Of a DNA stretch of 29,358 nucleotides, positions 7,452 to 14,147 are shown piece after piece. The notes below the pieces were generated by a model. That model was not told where the DNA came from, searched no databases, and worked only from the letters and a program-made list of their open reading frames with translations. Positions within the stretch are counted from its first letter, which is position 1; each line of letters opens with the position of its first letter. This stretch comes from a virus. Made by a program: the position numbers and the translations under genes. The stretch is taken from positions 1 through 29,358 of the IMG/VR virus record IMGVR_UViG_3300042876_000012. One strand, 5' to 3'.

Positions 7452-7857
7452 TTATTGGTCAATAGGTAACCCACGACCTCGAACTGTGGCAATAATCCGT
7501 CCTCAACGTGCAGTGACGGTAGATGATGACGACCAACATCACATTTATGGGACTACCCTTTGATGCTTAAACGTCTACCCCCTGCGTAGAAACGTTTCCC
7601 ATATCTTAATAGTTGATAGTATGCCAGGTCAAAGTAATTGCGATAGAGGGCCTGGGCTGTGTGTAGAATCCTGATGAATATACCTACACTTTAACAGCGA
7701 ATACGGAAAAGTCCCTTCACGGGGTCGGTGAGACATAGACAATCCTCCACTGTAATCTTTTAATTCATCATCGCCTGAACGCCTCAAGAATGTTCCTTTG
7801 GTTTGAGTAGATCATATCTACTCGCCATTGCCTAAGAATATCAATTCACATAGACCA
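7452..7857 (+). ncRNA. Gene-free, hairpin-rich region: candidate structured RNA (strand assumed)
   Basis: About 400 bases without a plausible coding frame. Local inverted repeats follow one another: CCAC/GTGG (7471/7486), CCGTC/GACGG (7497/7515), TGATG/CATCA (7524/7537), AAACGTCTAC with GTAG and ACGTTT (7569-7597, two-base bulge), CCAGGTC/GGCCTGG (7624/7649), GTGTAG/CTACAC (7661/7684), CGGTGAG/CTCCACTG (7726/7745, one-base bulge), GAGTAGAT/ATCTACTC with a three-base loop (7805-7823). It is not a tRNA, tmRNA or RNase P RNA that I can recognise. It lies between the early operon and the gp13 late promoter, on the strand both are read from. Short stems arise by chance, so only the longer ones (7569-7597, 7805-7823) are individually convincing. 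Confidence 0.4.
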
Positions 7858-7865
7858 GATAAATA
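7858..7865 (+). promoter_or_regulatory. Late promoter octamer for gp13
   Basis: GATAAATA, 17 bases before the gp13 ATG at 7883, with AGGA at 7872-7875 as a modest ribosome binding site. It matches the T4-type late octamer found before most virion genes here. Confidence 0.75.
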
Positions 7866-7882
7866 TACACATAGGAACACAT

Positions 7883-8668
7883 ATGGCAGCAAATATATTA
7901 TCTACCCCGAATGGAATGACCCTCGATGAATTGAAACAGGAATTATACAAGAACATTCGATACCGCTTAGGAGATGGTATTGTTGATCTTGAGATTGACC
8001 CTGAACATTTCGAAGCGGCATATAACTACACAATCAAGTTATATAGACAAAGGGCTCAAAATGCCACAGCGGAATCATACACATTATTCACCGTGGAAAA
8101 GAACGTAGATGTTTATACACTACCTCAAGAGTTTATCAACGTCCGTTGTTTATATAGACGCACAATTGGATTAGAGACTGGTCCAGGATCCAGTGCATTT
8201 GATCCGTTCAGTTCCGCGATTTTAAATACATACCTATTGAACTATAACTTTGCTGGTGGTATGGCAACATACGACTTCTATGCAGGTTATGTTGAATTAG
8301 CAGCACGTATGTTTGGTGGCTATGTAGTCTATACATTTGATCCTGTCACTAAGGTATTACGTATTGTTCGTGATCCTAAAGCAACAGGTGAGCAGGTACT
8401 TATTTGGGCTGACGTCCAGCGTACCGAAGAAGTACTATTACAAGACCCGGGTGCAGGTGTTTGGATTGGTGACTATATTTTGGCTACCCTTAAAGGCATC
8501 ATCGGTGAAGCACGTGAAAAGTTTGGTACTATCGCAGGGCCAGGTGGTGGAACTACATTGAACGGTACTGCTATGAAAGCAGAAGCTAAACAATTACAAG
8601 AACAATTATTATTGGACTTGAAGAACTATGTAGATTACAGCCAACCACTAACATGGATTCAAGGGTAA
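7883..8668 (+). CDS. gp13: Neck protein, T4 gp13-like
   Basis: 261 residues. The start LDELKQELYKNIRYRLGDGIVDLEI parallels T4 gp13 ([20 protein letters not shown]). The next helix AAYNYTIKLYRQRAQNATAE is the conserved second helix. The C-terminal PGGGTTLNGTAMKAEAKQLQ parallels T4 gp13 [20 protein letters not shown]. gp13 binds the portal side of the neck and works with gp14 in joining head to tail. Length is close to cyanophage-type gp13 and shorter than T4 (309). Its partners gp14 and gp15 are on the opposite strand 3 kb away, so the usual 13-14-15 cluster is split. Driven by its own late promoter. Confidence 0.85.
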   Translation: MAANILSTPNGMTLDELKQELYKNIRYRLGDGIVDLEIDPEHFEAAYNYTIKLYRQRAQNATAESYTLFTVEKNVDVYTLPQEFINVRCLYRRTIGLETGPGSSAFDPFSSAILNTYLLNYNFAGGMATYDFYAGYVELAARMFGGYVVYTFDPVTKVLRIVRDPKATGEQVLIWADVQRTEEVLLQDPGAGVWIGDYILATLKGIIGEAREKFGTIAGPGGGTTLNGTAMKAEAKQLQEQLLLDLKNYVDYSQPLTWIQG

Positions 8669-8677
8669 CCTAAACAC

Positions 8678-8706
8678 TTTCTTTTGTCACACTCCTGTCT
8701 TATACT
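8678..8706 (+). promoter_or_regulatory. Probable sigma70-type promoter for the dNMP kinase
   Basis: TATACT at 8701-8706 is identical to the -10 box of the early operon. A weak -35 (TTTCTT, 8678-8683) lies at 17 bp. Transcription from about 8713 would leave the Shine-Dalgarno TAGGAG (8716-8721) in a short leader before the ATG at 8730. No late octamer is present. Confidence 0.5.
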
Positions 8707-8729
8707 AAGTATCTGATAGGAGTTTCCAC

Positions 8730-9362
8730 ATGATTATAGGCGTAACAGGCTTTATTGGATCTGGTAAAGATACAGTTGCTGATTACTTGACAACCTTTCA
8801 CGGGTTCAAACGTGTGAGTTTTGCATCTTCACTCAAAGATGCAGTTTCAGCCGTGTTTGGTTGGGACAGAGAATTGCTAGAGGGCTCAACAAAGACTAGC
8901 AGAGAATGGCGTGAACAGAAGGATGTATGGTGGAGTGAACGATTGGGGATGGAAGTAACACCTCGATGGGTTTTACAATACTGGGGCACTGACGTACTCA
9001 GAAATCATTTTCATACAGATATCTGGGTTGCTAGTGTAGAGAACAAACTACGACAAACCAAAGACAACATCGTTATTACTGACTGTAGATTTGAGAACGA
9101 AGTTAATGCAATCAAGAACGTAGGTGGTGTCACGATGAGAGTCAACCGAGGTCAACCTCCTGAGTGGTACGATGCTGCGGTGTCCTACAACAAAGGAGAA
9201 GTAGGGAACATGAATTGGTCTATCAGTAAAATGAAACTAGATCGTCATCGTGTTCATGCAAGCGAATATAGCTCAGTAGGTATAAACTACGACTTTTATA
9301 TTGACAACAACGGAACGATTGATGATCTACACAAGCAGATTCAATCAGTAATCAACAGTTAA
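8730..9362 (+). CDS. Deoxynucleoside monophosphate kinase (T4 gp1 type)
   Basis: 210 residues. The N-terminal P-loop GFIGSGKDT (residues 7-15) and the following FHGFKRVSFASSLKDAVSAV are the signature of phage dNMP kinases, which phosphorylate dNMPs to dNDPs for phage DNA synthesis. Also typical are the conserved middle TPRWVLQYWGTDVLRNHF and the strand NIVITDCRFENEVNAIK with an acidic DCRFENE. It has a good Shine-Dalgarno (TAGGAG) and a sigma70-type -10 box rather than a late octamer, as expected for a metabolic gene. Its 3' end overlaps by 18 bases the end of the minus-strand HNH-like gene. Transcription probably ends at the hairpin 9504-9533 inside that gene. Confidence 0.9.
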   Translation: MIIGVTGFIGSGKDTVADYLTTFHGFKRVSFASSLKDAVSAVFGWDRELLEGSTKTSREWREQKDVWWSERLGMEVTPRWVLQYWGTDVLRNHFHTDIWVASVENKLRQTKDNIVITDCRFENEVNAIKNVGGVTMRVNRGQPPEWYDAAVSYNKGEVGNMNWSISKMKLDRHRVHASEYSSVGINYDFYIDNNGTIDDLHKQIQSVINS

Positions 9363-9698
9363 GTCACCTCTTCGCCAAGTTACTTCCTTCTTCTTGACGA
9401 CTTCTACACAGTTTAAACAAATACTACGTAGATTAGTTAGTTGAGTATTTTCTAGATCACCGTCAATATGAAAGACTGTGATCTGGGAAGTAAACAAACT
9501 TTTAAAGCCACATAAGTCACATGTGGCTTTTTTCTTATATCCACTCTTTGACCAGTTGGCCTTTCTGGGCTTCAATTTGTTTTTCTTTCTACCACACTCG
9601 TCACATGATGAGCGATAGTGAGTAATTCCTGCACGGATGTAATTGACTGCACAGTAGTTCTTATTGCAGTTCTGACAGATAGGGCGTTGAATGCTCAT
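9345..9698 (-). CDS. HNH-endonuclease-like zinc protein
   Basis: 117 residues with four CxxC knuckles: C8/C11, C32/C35, C60/C63 and C94/C97. Between the last two lies VFHIDGDLENTQLTNLRSIC. This resembles the HNH core (H..D.D..N....NL...C..C), with His77, Asn84/Asn89 and Cys94/Cys97. The final histidine of a canonical HNH motif is not evident, so nuclease activity is uncertain. The same shape could be a zinc-binding regulator. It is a free-standing gene convergent with the dNMP kinase. The ATG at 9698 is the only start in frame (a TAG closes the frame upstream with no ATG, GTG or TTG between). It lies four bases after a late octamer, so the message should have practically no leader. Confidence 0.7.
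   Translation of the reverse strand: MSIQRPICQNCNKNYCAVNYIRAGITHYRSSCDECGRKKNKLKPRKANWSKSGYKKKATCDLCGFKSLFTSQITVFHIDGDLENTQLTNLRSICLNCVEVVKKKEVTWRRGDLTVDY
9504..9533 (+). terminator. Terminator of the dNMP kinase transcript, inside the HNH-like gene
   Basis: AAAGCCACAT (9504-9513) pairs perfectly with ATGTGGCTTT (9521-9530) across the loop AAGTCAC and runs into a T tract (9528-9533). Polarity fits the plus strand, about 140 bases after the dNMP kinase stop. The same bases encode the KKATCDLCGFK zinc-knuckle region on the minus strand. Confidence 0.65.
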
Positions 9699-9702
9699 TC
9701 TA

Positions 9703-9710
9703 TATTTAGC
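9703..9710 (-). promoter_or_regulatory. Late promoter octamer for the HNH-like gene
   Basis: On the minus strand GCTAAATA is followed by TAGA and then the ATG at 9698. Same family as the other late octamers, one base closer to the start codon than in gp14, gp16 and the 27559 gene. Confidence 0.6.
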
Positions 9711-9756
9711 TAGAAACCTTCGAAGGCACGGCTATACCGCATTTTTTGAATTTTCT

Positions 9757-9764
9757 ACTAAATA
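9757..9764 (+). promoter_or_regulatory. Late promoter octamer for the tail sheath gene
   Basis: ACTAAATA, 55 bases before the sheath ATG, the longest leader apart from that of the octamer at 28891. The leader holds a small hairpin AGGGT-CGTA-GCCCT (9779-9792) and a Shine-Dalgarno AAAGGAA just before the start. The hairpin may stabilise the mRNA of this abundantly needed protein. Confidence 0.65.
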
Positions 9765-9819
9765 ATAGTATGCATTTTAGGGTCGTAGCCCTCATAATTT
9801 TACATAAAGGAAAAACAAA

Positions 9820-12800
9820 ATGGCATTAACATCTCCAGGCGTAGAAGTAACGATCATTGACCAGAGTCAATACTTACCTGCACCAACAAACTCAGTCCCA
9901 CTAATCGTAGTTGCGACAGCACAAAACAAAGCAGATGCGTCTGGTACGGGTGTAGCACAGGCTACTACCGCAGCAAATGCTGGTAAGTTGTATCAAGTTA
10001 CAAGTCAGCGTGACTTGGTTAACTTGTATGGTTCACCGTTCTTCTATACTACTTCTAACGGTACACCAATTCAAGGTTATGAATTGAACGAATACGGTCT
10101 ATTGGCTGCTTATTCTACATTAGGCGTAACAAATCGTGCGTATATCTTACGTGCTGATATCGACTTAGCTAGCTTGGTAGGTCAGACAGGTCGTCCGGTA
10201 GGTACTCCTGATAACGGTACATACTGGTTAGATACCACTACTAGTACATGGGGTATCTATGAATTCAATCAAACTACTGGTAAATTTACACTACAATCAC
10301 CAATCGTGATTTCAGATGCTGCTAACCTAGACGGTAGTGGTGTTCCTTTAGCATCAATCGGCGCTATTGGTGGATATGCAGTTAATGCAATCGATGCAAC
10401 TAGCTTACCAAGCGGTCCTGGCGCAACTTATTTTTATAAGACAACAAATAACGTATGGGTCCCAGTTGGAGAGCGTGAATGGGCAGTAGATTGGCCAACA
10501 ATTCAAGCAACTAGCTCACCATCTACGTTGACTCAGGGTGACTCGTTCAGTATCACCCTAAACGGTAACGTTACTGCAACTATTACTGTGCCTTCTACTA
10601 ATACTCCTGCAGGTGTTGCATCAGCAATTAACGCCTTAGGATGGTCATACATCTCGGCAGCTATTAGAAATAATAGACTTTGTATTTTTGCTAATCAACC
10701 AACTAGTCAGTTTGCTAGTACGGTCACTATTGCAGAAGGTACTGGTACAGTTCTTGATGATTTGGGCATTAATCCTGCTGTGTATAACCAACCAGGTCTA
10801 GTATACGGTACTTCTTCACAGATGCCATTATGGTCAAGCTCTCAAGCATCACCTCACCCAACCGGATCTGTTTGGATTAAGATAGGTTCTGCGGGCAATG
10901 GATTTTCTCCAGTAGTCTCACAATTCAATTCTACTACTAATTCTTGGATTAATAAGAATGTCACTCTTGCAGATTCTGCATGGTCAGCAAACTCATCATT
11001 GGATTCAGCAGGAGGTAAAAACATTCCAGCAGGTTCTATCTATGCTCAGTATGCTTTCGATCAAGATACTGTAACTGGCCCAGGCGATAACCCAGTTTAT
11101 TTCTGGGAAAGAATTGCAACAGGCCCAACAGTAATTTCTGGTAGCGTTATCGATCCAGAATTTACAAATGGTCCTTATACTGGTAATAATGGTCTACGTG
11201 TTCAAGTTAGCTTGCCTGGTTCTGGTACATTAAGCTCAACATATACAGTATTACTAGCCGACAATACTAATGCACTAGATTTTGTTACTGCATGGTCTGC
11301 TGCTGCAATTCCTTACACAACTTGTGTTATTGATTCTACTGGCGCACTACAACTAACTCACACCTTAGGTGGTGAAATTGTATTGGTCGATACTAATCTT
11401 ATCACTGGAGTGTCTACAGGATTGATCGAAGATGCAGGCTTCATTATTGGAACTACACCAGGAGCTTCATACGGACCATCTCTAAACTATTTGTTTAATA
11501 ACGTTGCAACCACTGCAGTAAGCCCATCAACTGGATCGGGTGCAATTATAAGCGGAATTAACACTCGTTACGGTGAGTATATTCTTTTCTCTCCTTCAAC
11601 ATTAGTTTCAGGTGGTTCTGGATATGCAGTTGGTGATTCGATTAAAATCTTAGGTAGTGCTTTAGGTGGTACTAGCCCAGCAAATGATCTATATGTTGTT
11701 GTTGCGTCAGTTTCTGGTGATGCAGTTACATCTGTTGCATATGTTTCTGGAAAACCAGCTCAAGCATATAAAACTCAATTGAGTAATTGGAGAAATTTCG
11801 ACTATATCGCTAACGAAGGTGCTCCAGCAGCAACACCAGCTAACAATACCAATTGGTTCTATAGTGTTATCGATCAAGTTGATATTATGGTTAATGCTGA
11901 TGGTCAGTGGAACGGATACAAGAACGTCAATTATGACTCTTCTGGTTTCCCAACACCATCTGGTTCTAATGCAACTGACCCTAACGGTCCTATCGTATCA
12001 GCAACAGCTCCTACATTACAATCTGATGGAACTGCTCTAGTATACGGTGACTTGTGGATTGATACTAGCGACCTAGAAAACTATCCAGTAATTTCTAGAT
12101 GGCAAGCAGTAGGTGAGCCTGGCAGTCAAGAAGATCAGTGGGTTCTAATTGATAATACTGACCAAACAAGTTCATCTGGCATCACGTTCTTGGATGCACG
12201 TTGGGCTCAAAATGGTACTGTTAGTCCAGTTGATGATCCTATCCCAACGATCAAAACATTATTGACAAGTGATTATCTAGATTTAGATGCACCTAGTCCA
12301 TCTGCATATCCTACAGGTATGTTGTTGTTTAACACACGCCGTTCAGGATACAACGTCAAGCAGTTTAAGACCAACTACTTCAATAATACATCTTTCCCTG
12401 GCGCAAGTTTACCTGCTCAGAGAGATGCATGGGTAACAGTAAGCGGCAATCAGTCAAATGGTTCTCCTTACATGGGTCGTAAGGCACAACGTGCTATGGT
12501 TGTTCAGGCTCTACGTTCAGTAGTTGACACTAACCTAGCAATTCGTGATGAAGACAACTTCTTCAACTTGATGGCTACACCTAACTATCCAGAACTACAA
12601 CCTAACATGGTTGTCTTGAACGCTGATCGCGGTGAGACTGGTTATATTATTGGTGATACACCATTACGTTTAGCGGATGATGCTACTCAAATTCAAGCAT
12701 GGGCTACTAACGCAGCAGGTGCAACAAGCACAGGTGAAGACGGTCTAGTAACTCGCAACACATACATGGGTCTATTCTACCCAAGTGGTATTGCTCCAGA

Positions 12801-13422
12801 CTTGAATGGTAACTTAGTTGCTGTCCCTGCATCACACATGATGTTGCGTACATTCTTGACTAGCGATACTAAGTCTTATCCTTGGTTAGCTGCTGCTGGT
12901 ACTCGTCGCGGTAACATTGACAATGCTACAAACATTGGTTATGTTGATGCACAGACTGGTGAATTCCAAGTCATCAAGACACGTATTGGTATTCGTGATG
13001 TATTGTACACTAACTTCATCAACCCACTAGTGTTCTTCACTGGTATCGGTTTGTTGAACTACGGTAACAAGACAAGCTACAATAGCTCAAGCGCATTGGA
13101 TCGTACTAACGTTGCACGTTTGATCGCTTATATCCGTCGTCAATTGACATTGGCAGCACGTCCTTTCGTATTCGAACCTAACGATTCGTTAACACGCAAG
13201 CAGATTCAAGGTGTTGTTCAATCATTGATGGTTGATCTAGTTGCAAAGCGCGGTCTATACGACTATCTAGTTGTATGTGATGAGAGCAACAACACTCCTG
13301 CTCGTATCGATAGAAACGAACTATGGATTGACGTTGCAGTTGAACCTGTTAAGGCAGCTGAATTCATCTACATCCCAGTTCGTGTATTGAACACAGGTGG
13401 AATCGCTAGCTTAGGTGCTTAA
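9820..13422 (+). CDS. gp18: Tail sheath protein, T4 gp18-like, greatly enlarged
   Basis: Contractile sheath subunit. The N-terminus MALTSPGVEVTIIDQSQYLP is the conserved sheath start. The region from about residue 883 on (YMGRKAQRAMVVQALRSVVD, TFLTSDTKSYPWLAAAGTRRG, FINPLVFFTGIGLLNYGNKT, AYIRRQLTLAARPFVFEPND) is the conserved sheath core that interlocks subunits and holds the tube. At 1200 residues it is nearly twice T4 gp18 (659). The excess lies in residues about 120-860 and contains repeated Trp-rich phrases: GTYWLDTTTSTWGIYEFN near 133, YFYKTTNNVWVPVGEREW near 205, VWIKIGSAGNGF near 350, LWIDTSDLENYP near 743. These read as several beta-rich modules on the outer surface of the sheath. Own late promoter and a good Shine-Dalgarno. 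Confidence 0.93.
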   Translation: MALTSPGVEVTIIDQSQYLPAPTNSVPLIVVATAQNKADASGTGVAQATTAANAGKLYQVTSQRDLVNLYGSPFFYTTSNGTPIQGYELNEYGLLAAYSTLGVTNRAYILRADIDLASLVGQTGRPVGTPDNGTYWLDTTTSTWGIYEFNQTTGKFTLQSPIVISDAANLDGSGVPLASIGAIGGYAVNAIDATSLPSGPGATYFYKTTNNVWVPVGEREWAVDWPTIQATSSPSTLTQGDSFSITLNGNVTATITVPSTNTPAGVASAINALGWSYISAAIRNNRLCIFANQPTSQFASTVTIAEGTGTVLDDLGINPAVYNQPGLVYGTSSQMPLWSSSQASPHPTGSVWIKIGSAGNGFSPVVSQFNSTTNSWINKNVTLADSAWSANSSLDSAGGKNIPAGSIYAQYAFDQDTVTGPGDNPVYFWERIATGPTVISGSVIDPEFTNGPYTGNNGLRVQVSLPGSGTLSSTYTVLLADNTNALDFVTAWSAAAIPYTTCVIDSTGALQLTHTLGGEIVLVDTNLITGVSTGLIEDAGFIIGTTPGASYGPSLNYLFNNVATTAVSPSTGSGAIISGINTRYGEYILFSPSTLVSGGSGYAVGDSIKILGSALGGTSPANDLYVVVASVSGDAVTSVAYVSGKPAQAYKTQLSNWRNFDYIANEGAPAATPANNTNWFYSVIDQVDIMVNADGQWNGYKNVNYDSSGFPTPSGSNATDPNGPIVSATAPTLQSDGTALVYGDLWIDTSDLENYPVISRWQAVGEPGSQEDQWVLIDNTDQTSSSGITFLDARWAQNGTVSPVDDPIPTIKTLLTSDYLDLDAPSPSAYPTGMLLFNTRRSGYNVKQFKTNYFNNTSFPGASLPAQRDAWVTVSGNQSNGSPYMGRKAQRAMVVQALRSVVDTNLAIRDEDNFFNLMATPNYPELQPNMVVLNADRGETGYIIGDTPLRLADDATQIQAWATNAAGATSTGEDGLVTRNTYMGLFYPSGIAPDLNGNLVAVPASHMMLRTFLTSDTKSYPWLAAAGTRRGNIDNATNIGYVDAQTGEFQVIKTRIGIRDVLYTNFINPLVFFTGIGLLNYGNKTSYNSSSALDRTNVARLIAYIRRQLTLAARPFVFEPNDSLTRKQIQGVVQSLMVDLVAKRGLYDYLVVCDESNNTPARIDRNELWIDVAVEPVKAAEFIYIPVRVLNTGGIASLGA

Positions 13423-13460
13423 TTAACTATGAGTACCCCGTAACTGGGGTACTCAGTTAA
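13423..13460 (+). promoter_or_regulatory. Long stable hairpin between sheath and tube genes
   Basis: TTAACT (13423-13428) and GAGTACCCC (13431-13439) pair with GGGGTACTC (13446-13454) and AGTTAA (13455-13460), with a two-base AT bulge and loop GTAACT. There is no T tract after it, so it is an imperfect terminator. It may be a processing site, a 3' stabiliser of the sheath mRNA or a partial attenuator. The tube late promoter starts four bases further on. Confidence 0.6.
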
Positions 13461-13463
13461 AAA

Positions 13464-13471
13464 GATAAATA
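13464..13471 (+). promoter_or_regulatory. Late promoter octamer for the tail tube gene
   Basis: GATAAATA, 21 bases before the tube ATG at 13493, with an excellent Shine-Dalgarno CAGGAGA between. Confidence 0.8.
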
Positions 13472-13492
13472 TTAATAACAGGAGAAACAAAA

Positions 13493-14128
13493 ATGGCAAC
13501 AGCCTCACAATCATTGTTTAACATGACCGTAGCATCTGATAATGCTGGCGGCAATCAGGGCTTGCTAATGCCCAAGCTACAGTATCGCTTCAGAGTCAAC
13601 TTTTTGAACATTGGTGCAACTGCTAGTAGCGTAGAATTAACAAAACAAGTCATCGACTGCTCACGTCCTAACGTACAGTTCCAAGAAATTACATTGCCAG
13701 TTTATAACTCAACAATGTACTTGGCTGGTAAGCATCAATGGCAACCATTCACTTGCAACATTCGTGATGATGCAAATGGATCAGTTTCTAAGATCATTGG
13801 TCAGCAACTACAGAAACAAATGGACTTCGTTGAACAAGCATCTGCTGCAACAGGTCAAGACTATAAGTTCCAAACTAACATCGAAATTCTTGATGGTGGT
13901 AACGGTGCTAATGCTCCTGCAGTATTAGAAACATGGGAATTGTATGGTTGCTTCTTACAGACAGCTAACTACAACACATTGAACTATGGTACAAACGAAG
14001 TTGCAACTATTGCGTTGACTATTCGTTTTGATAACGCAGTTCAGTCTCCATTGACTGCTGGTGTTGGTACAAGCGTAGGTCGTGCTTTTGGTGGTGCATC
14101 TACTACTGGTATCGGTTCTGGTCAATAA
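13493..14128 (+). CDS. gp19: Tail tube protein, T4 gp19-like
   Basis: 211 residues, following the sheath gene as gp19 follows gp18 in T4. Typical tube features are the early strand MPKLQYRFRVNFLNIG, then CSRPNVQFQEITLPVYNSTM, a strand pair with KHQWQPFTCNIRDDANGS, a helix QQLQKQMDFVEQ, and the closing strand ETWELYGCFLQTANYNTLNY followed by EVATIALTIRFDNA. Subunits stack as hexamers to form the inner tube through which DNA passes. It is somewhat longer than T4 gp19 (163). The excess includes a Gly/Ser/Thr-rich tail (last 20-25 residues). A separate late promoter and a strong ribosome binding site suggest high output. Confidence 0.9.
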   Translation: MATASQSLFNMTVASDNAGGNQGLLMPKLQYRFRVNFLNIGATASSVELTKQVIDCSRPNVQFQEITLPVYNSTMYLAGKHQWQPFTCNIRDDANGSVSKIIGQQLQKQMDFVEQASAATGQDYKFQTNIEILDGGNGANAPAVLETWELYGCFLQTANYNTLNYGTNEVATIALTIRFDNAVQSPLTAGVGTSVGRAFGGASTTGIGSGQ

Positions 14129-14147
14129 TAAATTAGAATAATCTAGC

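Noticed and set aside
7470-7520. A tRNA-like T-arm (GTTCGAG) on the minus strand in the gene-free region
   Set aside because: The stem and loop sizes are wrong for a T-arm (no 5-pair stem with 7-base loop) and no acceptor, D or anticodon arm can be built around it.
8684-8706. TTGTCA upstream of the dNMP kinase as the -35 box
   Set aside because: It lies only 11 bp from TATACT, too close for sigma70; the weaker TTTCTT at 17 bp is the better candidate.
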